Positions 11,566 through 22,213 of a stretch of 64,000 nt of DNA are shown piece by piece (positions within the stretch are counted from its first letter, which is position 1; each line of letters opens with the position of its first letter). Position numbers and translations under genes: made by a program. The stretch is taken from positions 290,564-354,563 of the forward strand of contig QANZ01028759.1 of the NCBI GenBank assembly GCA_003254925.1, given 5' to 3'. Below the pieces are notes generated by a model. That model was not told the origin of the DNA and made no database searches. It worked only from the letters and a program-made list of their open reading frames with translations. This stretch comes from Chamaecrista fasciculata. Lineage: Eukaryota > Streptophyta > Magnoliopsida > Fabales > Fabaceae.

Positions 11566-12400
11566 NTTTTCTTGCGAATTTGCTCTCTCTGGCTTCGTAT
11601 TTGACTTGATGAATGATGAAGAAGAAGGAGACGAACGCGTAGAGGAAGAAGAAAGCGGCTAATGAGTGAAAAGAATTAGGTCAATAGAAGGAAGGGTAAG
11701 GTTGTAATATCAAATATTTAGTAAGGTTATTTTTGTCCTATAAAAAAAAAATAGTGCTTCTCCGTGTTTCATCTTAGCTCTACCGCATCCTCTATTTATG
11801 AAAGCTAGAAAATCTAACTTCTGAAAAAAGCACCTATTCAACTTTTTTTTTTAACTTCTGTTTTTTTTTAAAGCCCATCCAAACACTTAGAAATATTTAA
11901 GAAGCACTTATATTTAAAAATAAAGTGCTTTTTTACTAAAATAAGCTTAACCAAACGCACCCTAAAAAAATCTATAAACCTATTTCAACCTACCACAATC
12001 ATTACATACCCTCCTATATAATTTCACACCCTATTTAACATCATTTTCTCTCAAATCATCCAAACACCAATCCATCATTTTCATCTCATCTAATCTCATC
12101 ATCATCTCACTTGGATGAAATTGGTTTTAGAATCCCAGACAAGCCCTTAATTGTTTTCTTACAATATTTCTTTTAAGATTCTGCATCTTCCTTTAATCGA
12201 GTAAGAAAGGTCAACACTGAATTTCCAAACTGGACTCTGTAATATTCCAATATAGAGGCCAGATAAGTGAGAGAACACACACTGTGGGGTTCAGTGCCTT
12301 TTTGCGCTGAGTTTGTTTGTTTCATCATTATCTTTGAAAATCACAATTTCTACAGAAACTAACAAACTATTTAAGCACATAACATAATCTCTTCGATTCC
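11566..12400. other. Intergenic with MITE-like repeats
   Basis: After the n at 11566 come AT-rich sequence, a repeat with complementary ends (about 11810-11965, aaaaagcacc...cttaaccaaacgcaccc) and a TCTCATC-family repeat (about 11965-12155). No gene is seen until the NPF leader. Confidence 0.5.
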
Positions 12401-12949
12401 GCTCTCAATTCCATTCTTGCATCACTCGCCAATCATCAGGTTAGCGATGCATTTCTCTGATTTTTTTTATACTTGTGCTTAGGACTGTGATTTCTGAGAG
12501 TGATTTGCCTTCAAACTGATCATATATACCGCTACGGATTATGAGAGAAAATTTCTTGTATTTTGAGTTATTAATTTCGTATACTCTTTGCTTACCGTTT
12601 CTGATCTCTGTATTCATGAATTAAAAGCCCTCCTTCTCTTTGAAGGAGGAGAATCGGAGATATATTACTAAATATCAGAATCAGAAAAAGTTCTTTTTTT
12701 TAGTTTCAGTCTTCTCCGCGCGATTTCTAGTTCATTCCAACAGTAATTGCTCTAAAGAAGTCATTTCTGGTGAAAGGAGACCAATTGTTCTTATCATTTC
12801 TAGTATATTTGCTTGACTTTAGTTCATGTGTTTATATATGCTATAATCATTTGTTTATTGCTGTTTAGGCTTTCAATTCCTGAGTCTCTCGGTTGCAAGT
12901 GAATACCTCAACTAAGTTATTCCCTGGTGTGTGAAAGTCAGGAATTACA

Positions 12950-15831
12950 ATGGCTGAGAATGATGTTTATACTAAAGATGGAACAGTAGATTACCGTGGA
13001 AATCCAGCTAATAAACTGAAAAGTGGAACCTGGAAGGCTTGCCCCTTTATCTTAGGTAACTGTCGTGTATCCTCCAACTTTGGTGGGTGGAATATAAGGC
13101 TTATGATTCCGAGATCCTTATTGTTTATTTTGTTTCAATTGACAGGAAATGAATGTTGCGAAAGATTGGCTTACTATGGGATGAGCACAAACCTAGTGCT
13201 TTATTTTAAGAAGCGACTTCATGAACATAGTGCTACTGCTTCCAAGAATGTCTCAGATTGGAGTGGGACATGCTACATCACACCATTGATTGGAGCATTC
13301 GTTGCTGATGCCTATATTGGAAGATATTGGACTATTGCCTCTTTCTCCATAATCTACGTTATTGTGAGTATAGTTTCTTTATCTCTCTGTACATGATTAC
13401 TAGCCTCTTGTTGCAGTAGGAACTGAAATTTAGAGATTCAGTATTTTGGGGTTACTGCCAACACCAGTTGGCTTACTTGGCAACAGGATCTCTCATAGGA
13501 ATTTCATAGTCACTCATGATATGAAGGTTTAAAACTTTAGATCCCCCTGGAGCTTGTGATGGTTGATTAAAACTTCCCTAAGGAATAGCATTTCTTGGTG
13601 GGATGCCAGGTACTATAAGTGTGATGGGTTTCGCAAATGTGGGTGTGAGGCTGAAAAGGGATTCTACACATACCACCCTGACTCTTAGACTAGTAGTAAT
13701 GTTGGAGTAACCTATCTCATAACTTGAAACACCTAAAAAGTATGAGATTGCCGAAAAAAGTTTGTATATGACATAGGAGGAAGAAATACTAATCTCTTCC
13801 CCTTTCTCCCCCAAGCTTAAAAACCAAATTAATAGCTTTCGTTGTTCAGTTGAAGGTAGATACTTGCAAAATTTTTATGTCAAAGTCTGTCTTCTTGCGG
13901 TCTTGCCTCAGACAACTTATAAAATGTATTCCTCTTTGTACACAGGGAATGACACTCCTGACATTGTCGGCATCAATTCCTGGCATAAAACCAACTTGTC
14001 ATGGAGACGACAATTGCCATGCTACTGATGGGCAGAGTGCAGTATGCTTCGTAGCTCTGTACCTCATTGCTCTTGGCACTGGTGGAATCAAGCCTTGTGT
14101 TTCATCATATGGAGCAGATCAATTTGATGATGCTGACGAAGCTGAGAAGCAACACAAGAGTTCTTTCTTCAATTGGTTCTATTTCTCAATTAACATTGGT
14201 GCCCTTATTGCTTCATCTCTACTGGTATGGATACAAGATAATGTGGGTTGGGGATGGGGCTTTGGAATTCCGGCAGTGGCCATGGCAATTGCTGTGGTGA
14301 GTTTCTTTTCAGGTACTAGGTTGTATCGAAACCAGAAGCCTGGAGGTAGCCCCCTCACACGCATCTGTCAGGTTATTGTGGCCTCCGTAAGAAAGTATAA
14401 AGTGGAAGTGCCTGCTGACAAGTCTCTATTATATGAGAAAGCAGATACAGAGTCTGCTATTCAAGGAAGCCGCAAGCTTGACCACTCAAAAGGATTAAGG
14501 TAAACCAATGACAACAAACTTCCGAATTAACTTATGGAGAAAATTTAGGTACACTTCAGTTCTCCAATAAAAACATATTATGTGGATATCTTTTTACAAC
14601 ATCATTGTATAATTGGATATTTCAAGAAATTTCCTCTACATGTTATGTATTTATTGGAGAACCATATATCAGATATCTATGCAATTTTACAAAAGTCTAG
14701 TCCTAGACTTGTTCCATGTTCATTGATGATTATCCAGAATCAGAAGCAATTGAATTATCATGCTTGATTTATAAGCACTGGAAGGCAGTGATCTAGTCGA
14801 CATTCATACCAACTCATTTGCTATCTTAGTTATTTGTATTTCCAAAATATGACAATCATGTTATCATTGAATTTAAGATTGCTTTAGTGATAATACAAAT
14901 CGTAATTAGCTGTCCAAGTTGTTTCATTCACACGTTATACAAAATCCTATTTTTGAGACCATCATTTTCTGCTCATTCTGTAATTGTATGTCACAGATTC
15001 TTTGACAAAGCAGCTGTGCCTGAGCAATCAGACGACATGAAGAATTCAATAAACCCGTGGAGACTTTGCACCATAACTCAAGTGGAAGAGCTGAAAGCTA
15101 TTATAAGATTGCTTCCTGTATGGGCTACCGGTATCATCTTTGCTACTGCATATGGTCAGATGAGCACCTTATTTGTGTTGCAAGGGGCAACAATGGATAC
15201 TCATGTTGGCAAATCCTCCTTTAAGATCCCACCGGCAGCTCTCTCAATCTTTGACACCATTAGTGTTATTTTTTGGGTCCCAGTGTATGATCAGATCATT
15301 GTGCCAATTGCTAGAAAGTTTACAGGGCACAAAAATGGCCTAACTCAACTTCAGAGAATGGGTATTGGCCTCTTCATATCCATATTTTCCATGCTCTCAG
15401 CAGGAGTTTTGGAGCTCATAAGACTAAGGATCGTGAGGCGTCACAATTACTACGCCCTTGAGGAGATTCCCATGTCGATCTTTTGGCAGGTTCCCCAGTA
15501 CTTCATTATAGGGTGCGCAGAAGTCTTCACATTTATTGGTCAGTTGGAGTTCTTTTATGAGCAAGCACCTGATGCAATGAGGAGCTTGTGCTCTGCTCTT
15601 TCGCTCCTCACCGTTGCACTTGGACAATACTTGAGCTCTCTGCTCGTGACCATCGTCACTAGTGTCAGTACCAAGAATGGAAGTCTTGGATGGATACCAG
15701 ACAATCTGAATTATGGTCGTCTCCATTATTTCTTCTGGCTATTGGCAGTGTTAAGTGTACTGAATTTGATAGCTTTTCTTCTTGTAGCAAGGTTGTACAA
15801 GTATAAAAGACCAGTGGGGACACTACGTTGA
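12950..15831 (+). CDS. NPF8: NPF/PTR family peptide transporter, NPF8 type (570 aa, 4 exons)
   Basis: Exons 12950-13055, 13146-13363, 13946-14499 and 14997-15831 join in frame to 570 aa, the usual length for the family. It is a proton-coupled major-facilitator membrane protein of the NRT1/PTR group. The ExxER proton-coupling motif (ECCER, residues 38-42) is present. So are the two PTR signatures, [18 protein letters not shown] and [13 protein letters not shown]. Twelve membrane spans are expected, with a charged loop around residues 250-320. The N-terminus ([20 protein letters not shown]) and the C-terminus ([11 protein letters not shown]) closely resemble Arabidopsis PTR1/PTR5 (NPF8.1/8.2), di- and tripeptide carriers; this is from memory of the family. 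A 5'-UTR intron is possible (~12440-12868). The gene is intact; its 3' flank runs into an assembly gap. Confidence 0.93.
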
Positions 15832-15857
15832 AAGCTGGTTGTGGTCTAAAAGACACA

Positions 15858-16455
15858 AACTCTATTTTGGTCTCAAAATGGTGTCAATATCTATTTGATA
15901 TTCTGAACTTTTTGTAACTCTGAAGTACTCTCTGAAGTATGTTTCTGTTTAAATTCTATGCCACCAAAGGTACTCCAATGATACCTCAAAATCTTTTGAG
16001 GATTAGATATCTGGAGGGGTTGAAACAGAATTATGTTTTCAGTATTGATATGATAATAAAAATCTTAGAATATCAAATTGATATTGCCACTATCATTCGA
16101 GGATCAAAATAGAGCCCTTCATTGTGTGTCCTCTTCTGGTGCTTGTGAGAAACTACACAAACATTAGTTTCCATATAATCCTTGTCTTACAATTATGCTG
16201 TATTTATCAGTTTATTAGATTTGGCCAAAATCCAGTGATTGCAATAGAGTTATGATTTTTATTTTATATCCTGTAGGCAGAAGTGTATAGTTCTCTACCA
16301 TTACTTTCTGAAAACTCGGCAATGTTAAGTAAACATCAGAATATCATGTCTGGTTTGTATTCAATGAAACATGCTTATGATTTTATATCGAAGTTTATGA
16401 TTTGCTGGAGATCAAATTAACTTATGACTGCCACAGTTTCAATATAATACAATTG
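15858..16455. other. 3' flank of the NPF gene, repeated at 8402-8999
   Basis: Downstream sequence of the NPF gene that is found again, apparently unchanged, at the start of the block carrying the thioesterase gene. It stops at the N-run. Confidence 0.85.
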
Positions 16456-17244
16456 NNNNNNNNNNNNNNNNNNNNNNNNNNNNNNNNNNNNNNNNNNNNN
16501 NNNNNNNNNNNNNNNNNNNNNNNNNNNNNNNNNNNNNNNNNNNNNNNNNNNNNNNNNNNNNNNNNNNNNNNNNNNNNNNNNNNNNNNNNNNNNNNNNNNN
16601 NNNNNNNNNNNNNNNNNNNNNNNNNNNNNNNNNNNNNNNNNNNNNNNNNNNNNNNNNNNNNNNNNNNNNNNNNNNNNNNNNNNNNNNNNNNNNNNNNNNN
16701 NNNNNNNNNNNNNNNNNNNNNNNNNNNNNNNNNNNNNNNNNNNNNNNNNNNNNNNNNNNNNNNNNNNNNNNNNNNNNNNNNNNNNNNNNNNNNNNNNNNN
16801 NNNNNNNNNNNNNNNNNNNNNNNNNNNNNNNNNNNNNNNNNNNNNNNNNNNNNNNNNNNNNNNNNNNNNNNNNNNNNNNNNNNNNNNNNNNNNNNNNNNN
16901 NNNNNNNNNNNNNNNNNNNNNNNNNNNNNNNNNNNNNNNNNNNNNNNNNNNNNNNNNNNNNNNNNNNNNNNNNNNNNNNNNNNNNNNNNNNNNNNNNNNN
17001 NNNNNNNNNNNNNNNNNNNNNNNNNNNNNNNNNNNNNNNNNNNNNNNNNNNNNNNNNNNNNNNNNNNNNNNNNNNNNNNNNNNNNNNNNNNNNNNNNNNN
17101 NNNNNNNNNNNNNNNNNNNNNNNNNNNNNNNNNNNNNNNNNNNNNNNNNNNNNNNNNNNNNNNNNNNNNNNNNNNNNNNNNNNNNNNNNNNNNNNNNNNN
17201 NNNNNNNNNNNNNNNNNNNNNNNNNNNNNNNNNNNNNNNNNNNN
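16456..17244. other. Assembly gap (789 N)
   Basis: Unknown sequence. Both flanks match the ends of block 8402-11565, suggesting that the missing content is about 2,450 bases (9000-11453), including the thioesterase gene. Confidence 0.95.
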
Positions 17245-17693
17245 CATAATTGGTGTCTCAGAAATTGAGAATTTGGGAGAAATGCAATTCAGAAACTTTT
17301 ACAAGGGAGAAATTGGGCAAGATATAATTAATTGACTTTCTCTATATATTAATTTTGTTTCCTAGCTAGATATCGTTTTTACTGGTTCTGATAGTTTTTA
17401 AAGGTGTGTTACATTTTAAAGTTTGAATACTTCAAAGATATAATTTAGGGGAGTTAGATATAGTTCTCTACTTTGCATTAAGCAACTATTTTAAAGTTTA
17501 AAAACCAAGAAAGCTTAACAGAGTTTATGTGGTTCATATTAACAGCTACTCTAGGAGTAGAAAGTTGAAAAAGAAGAAGAATGGTTCTTAATACTTGTAG
17601 TAAAAAGAAGCCATCGATCTTATTCTCATGTGGCCTTTAGTACAGTTGAGTGCTGAAACTCTCAGTTACACCTACAATTGCTGGACTTTGAGG

Positions 17694-18067
17694 TCAATAC
17701 TTGATTTTATGCATTTTTTTGGCTTCAGTTAGCACTGCATTATATTCATCTCTTAGACTGTTATAATGCTCACTTAACGCAGTGAAAATTTTCATTTGCT
17801 CCTCTGGACCTTCCTTCTTTATCTTCTCCAAACGTTGCTTTGTCAATTCAATCTGCTTTTTGAGCTCTTCCTTCTTCAAAATCTTCTCTTCATGCTCTTT
17901 CTGTAACTCTTCCAACTTTGGTGCCTTCGTTTCTGGAAAAAAAATCTGGTGAAATAGTACACATTTGATCAACAAAGTCGACAAAAATGCTTTTTTTGTA
18001 AGAAATATCTAGCGTGGAAAATAAATAAAATACCTGCGGGTATCAGATTTGAGCAGCCACCTTCCAT
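17694..18067 (-). CDS. Small charged coiled-coil protein (90 aa, 2 coding exons)
   Basis: Coding exons 18067-18034 and 17932-17694 join across a GT-AG intron. The first exon encodes MEGGCSNLIPA; the second is a Lys/Glu-rich helix with heptad-like spacing (LEELQKEHEEKILKKEELKK) and ends in KKMHKIKY. The protein is soluble, with no signal peptide or membrane span. I do not recognise the family and assign no function. The upstream sequence suggests a spliced leader: a TATA box at 19153-19144, a transcript start near 19120, and possible donors (ttacctt on the plus strand) near 19055 and 18773. The ATG was chosen as the first in frame after the putative leader intron. Expression data would be needed to be sure that it is a gene. 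Confidence 0.6.
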
Positions 18068-18539
18068 GGCTTTTTCTCTTAGCTGCACAATACAATTGTT
18101 TGAGTTGTCACTGAAATGGTTAATAACTACTACGAATTTGATAACAAATATATGCAAAATTTTATATGCATCTAATAGGCTAATCGGCTAATCCTAACAT
18201 CATACTGCTACAGTTCGGGCTACTAGTCCATTACTATTTTACAAGTGTCTTTCCCAGGATGACGTTCGAATGGGAAAATATAAAGATTTTGATGTATGTA
18301 TAGAAAAATATATATTAAGATTTATGTATAATTATAAGATAATATATATTTTTAAAAAATATATATATACAAATTTCTATACAAAAAACAAAAAAAGTAT
18401 TCGAATTCATTTGGTCCTGGAGTCCAACACAAACTATTACCAAAAAGACACCAAATCTTCAGGAACTTTACAGCACAGAAAACAAAGCATGATAAGAGTT
18501 TAAAGGAGAAAATATGTAATAATAATCGAAATAAACTGT

Positions 18540-19060
18540 GTCAATTTTCAGAAAGATAACCGTGAGCTTGAGATTTCTTGATTCAACCATTCTCATTCCT
18601 TCGGTTAATGATGATCTTCAAAAAAGCCTCATTCATTTTCGTTTCGTTTCATCTCTATCTTTTCCTTCTCCTTGGCTGAGAAAATAAAATGAATAGCAGT
18701 ACTAGACACAGCAAACTCCTAAGTAGCAAAAAGTGAAGAGAAACATATGATAAATGAAGAAGCGAACACTTACCTTTATTTTTTCAAAAAAGAAATTCAA
18801 GAAACTGCGTAATTATAATTAAAATAAACTGTCAATTTCTGAAAGGAACGAAAAGGATCCTGAGATTGTGATTGAAAACATTGTCGTTATTTTGGTTAAT
18901 CCATCCACAAAATGCCTCATTCCTTTTCTTCCCGTTTCGTTTCTTTCCTTTCTTGGTTAGGAAAAGAAAATGAATACCAGTGATAGACACATATCAAAGT
19001 AGCAAAAAGAGAAGAAAGACATACAATAAAAGGAAGAAGCAAACTTCAAACTTTTACCTT
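18540..19060. repeat. Diverged tandem duplication in the leader of the coiled-coil gene
   Basis: 18540-18780 and 18820-19058 share a succession of phrases in the same order: tcaatttntgaaag, gcctcattc, cgtttcgtttc, aaaatgaatancagt, tagacaca, agtagcaaaaag and gaagaagc. Each copy ends in a potential minus-strand splice donor (ttaccttn), so the duplication may provide alternative leader exons. Confidence 0.6.
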
Positions 19061-19143
19061 GTTTTTTTTTTATCTTAGCACAAGCACACTGCAGTTTTCT
19101 CCTCTGCTCACAGTTCACATACTCACTGCTGAGGTTTGAGCAG

Positions 19144-19153
19144 CATTTATATA
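19144..19153 (-). promoter_or_regulatory. TATA box of the small coiled-coil gene
   Basis: On the minus strand the sequence reads ctatataaatgc, followed by plausible leader sequence (gctgctcaaacctcagcag). It lies ~1.1 kb upstream of the coding start, which requires a leader intron. Inferred from position and motif only. Confidence 0.45.
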
Positions 19154-19159
19154 GCCAAA

Positions 19160-20993
19160 TGAATGATGTGCTCACTCATGTCATGTCATGTCATGTATGT
19201 ATATGTGTATCCTCTGCTTTTAACTCTTTGTCTTCATCTGTATCAGAAAATTGTACGGTACTAGGGGTTACTTGTAGTTTAGAAGCATTTTGTAATTATT
19301 TTCTAGTTGACTTTGACCTATCTATTTCAAACTTGAAACCGTATTTCTCTATCTAGCCTTTTTATTACATATCCTCCACACCCATACTTTTATGCCACTT
19401 GTTTTCAGCTTTGATGATGGAACTGGGACTATTAGATTTGGATGGGTTTGTTAGATATAGCCTTTTATTTTATTATTATTTTTTCAATTTTAACCTAAGT
19501 CAAGTGGTCAAAAATATTAAATGCCATGAACGAAAAAATGTAAACAATTTTATATACAATTAAGACAATGAAAAATATACTCTAAATTTTCACACAGAAA
19601 AGAGGCCCAAATTTAATGTTTCACTTACTTAATCATATGGTTGTTGTAATATTATTTCGGTTTTATTATTTACTAATTAACAATTTTATAAGCATGTCAA
19701 AAAATTGATTTAGCTAATAAAAAGGGTTCTAACTAGAAGATTCAAGAGACATTGGATATTGATTTCACTTTTGGATCTTTATTTTAGTCTTAGAATTATT
19801 ATTTATGAGATAAAAATAATAAATATTCTAAAATAAATTAGTTTTTCAAGAATGAAAATTAATCTTTCAAAAAAATTATTAGCCACAAATTAAAAGGTTA
19901 AGACACAACTATAATACCTCTCTTTTCTTAGTCTTAATACTTTTACAAAAAAATACTTTTATACTATGTTCTAAAATTTTCAGTTGAAAAGTGATAATTT
20001 GTTATAGGTTCATAATTTTCTATACTATGTTCCAAAATTTTAACAAATTATCAAAATTTTCATAATTTGTTATAGATTCATAATTTGTTTGGCACATGTT
20101 TAATTTGCACCTAAACTTTTTGCTAAAATTATAAAATTTTCTAATTTTCTTAAAATTCATAATTTGTTTAGTATAGATTGTTAAAATTTGGTAATCAATA
20201 TATTAAGGAGATTGATTTGAAAAGTGAAAATGGTATAAATTTTGGATTTGGATGTGGATTGGGAATCTTAAAGGAAGCATAGGGAATAAGGGAGTGGTTG
20301 AAGAATGAGGTGTGATGTGAGTATGAGTGGTAGCTGGCAACGTCTTTAAATGGTATCTGTAGATTGTCATCATTTGAAGCATCTTTCCTTCCTTTCACGG
20401 AAACTCAATCGCCTTTCTCAATTCTAGTACAAAGATTTGTTCTTCCTTTTCCGTCAAACTTTCTCACTTCATGTCCGATTCACAATCTTCACTTTTTTTT
20501 TTTTGTCAGCACAATCTTCCTTTTCCGTGGAACATGAGACATTGCTTAAACAATACTAAGTTGCTTAACAGTTAAGCCAACCACTTATTTAAATGTACTT
20601 TAACCTATATTTTATAAGTCTTACTATTTTTTTATTGTATTTTCTTTTCTAAAGTTAATAATATCAATCCAAATTTTTTTTACAATTTTGGGACTCGTTA
20701 GGTCTAGAAGAAGAAGAAGAGGCAGCTCTAAAACTCCAGTTTTTTTTTAAATAATTTAATTATATTATAAAAGAAAAATTATCTTAATATAAAAAATAAA
20801 ATTTTTGAAAGATTGAAGTTAGTCTTTCTTCTTTTTGTTATAACAAAAAAAAATAATAGAAGTTGGTCAAAGACAAACGATAAAATTTTTTAAAAATTTG
20901 AGGAATCAAAACAAAATAAAAAAATTTGAGAAACTAAAATGAAACTTTAAATAAATTTGAGAAATCAAAATACGACCTTGACTTTTTGAATAT
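19160..20993. other. Intergenic, no gene seen
   Basis: AT-rich DNA with short direct repeats of ttctatactatgttccaaaatttt (about 19960-20170). Reading frames here have no intron support or recognisable product. Confidence 0.5.
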
Positions 20994-21002
20994 TTCAAAT
21001 AC

Positions 21003-21389
21003 GGTTTAAGTGCACTTTTGTTCCCTTAATTTTCGCAAAGGTCTCAATTTGATTCTCTAACTTTTTTTGTTGTAATTTTGATTCCTTAACTTTTGAAAAC
21101 GTCTCACCATGGTCCCCTAACTTTTTGTTGCAATTTTGGTCCCCTAACTTTTGAAAACATTTCATCATTGGTCCCACGTTAGGGGACCAAAATTGAGACT
21201 TTTGCGAAAGTTAGGGGACCAACAGTGAGACGTTTTCAAAAGTTAGGGGATCAAAATTGCAACAAAAAAAATTAGGAGACCAAATTGAGACTTTTGTGAA
21301 AGTTAAAGGACCAAAATTGTAACAAAAAAAGTTAGGAGACCAAATTGAGACCTTTGCGAAAATTAGAGGAACAAAAGTGCACTTAAGCC
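21003..21389. mobile_element. Foldback Mutator-like MITE with 9-bp target duplication (387 bp)
   Basis: The left end ggtttaagtgcacttttg mirrors the right end read on the minus strand, ggcttaagtgcacttttg. A perfect 9-base duplication, TTCAAATAC, flanks it at 20994-21002 and 21390-21398, typical of Mutator-like elements. The interior is built of repeated ggtccctaactttttg / gttaggggaccaaaa units in opposite orientations, so most of the element can fold on itself. Confidence 0.85.
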
Positions 21390-21398
21390 TTCAAATAC

Positions 21399-22213
21399 CC
21401 ATTAAATATAGATAAGATATGAATACAGTCATATAGGAGTAAATATTAAATGAGTAAAGTGGATAAGATAAATAAATATAAATACAAATAATAATAAAAT
21501 GATGGGTAACTCTACCATCTTTTAAATTTGTATAAATAATTCTATTAGTCAACTATCATACCTTGGAAAAAAAAGATCATATCATATCATGATTATATGA
21601 CAAAAAATTTTCTAATAAAATCCATTTTTAGATAATTTTTCTCACAATATTTTGGCCAAAAAATTCTAAATTCTAAGAAAAGTTCTTGGAAATTGTTTGT
21701 GTTATAATATTTGTCAAATCAAATTCATACTTTGATAAAGATCACATCAACCATTCCATTTCACTCGATAAAAAAAGTTTGATTACAAAATAAATTGAAG
21801 AGAAAAATGTATCATTTTGATTTTTTTTTACAAGGGAAAGAAAAGATGACATTGTAGACTATAGTCCAACTGAAAAGCCAAAAGTTTCAGTGATGCAGGA
21901 ACTTTCTTTCCATTTTAAGCGCGAGTAATGGCGGTTTCTTCTTCGTTATTGAATAGTGGTGGGTTTGATTTAATTTCTTTTTTGGAAAACGCAATGCCTG
22001 AAATTAACCATTGGTTTCAGTTTCATCCACCTCCTACAAGTGTGGTGCTCGTAGATGATTCATCAGCACATATCAAATTTCACTCCTCTCGATTCCGTTT
22101 CATTCCCCGTCTCCGTCTCGCTCTTATCCTCTCTGCTATTCCTTCTCCGACTCCCCGCACGCTTCCTATTTTTCGAAATAAACTAGAGATTGTGCCATTT
22201 TAACTCATCAAAT
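21399..22213 (+). other. Upstream region of the ARIADNE gene with a possible upstream ORF
   Basis: An ATG at 21928 opens a 91-codon frame that closes at 22203, 10 bases before the ARIADNE ATG at 22214. If transcription starts before 21928 this would be an upstream ORF. Its translation matches nothing I recognise. Otherwise AT-rich promoter DNA. Confidence 0.35.

Noticed and set aside
8402..16455. Segmental duplication of the NPF 3' flank as a biological event
   Set aside because: Its edges coincide exactly with assembly joins and a gap; an artefact is the simpler reading.
16402..17268. Long open frames across the N-run on both strands
   Set aside because: They consist of unknown bases; the frames are an artefact of the gap. 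The same holds for 35183-35736.
20195..20398. 67-codon minus frame (start near 20398)
   Set aside because: Low-complexity His/Ser/Pro composition in AT-rich intergenic DNA, with no neighbouring exons.
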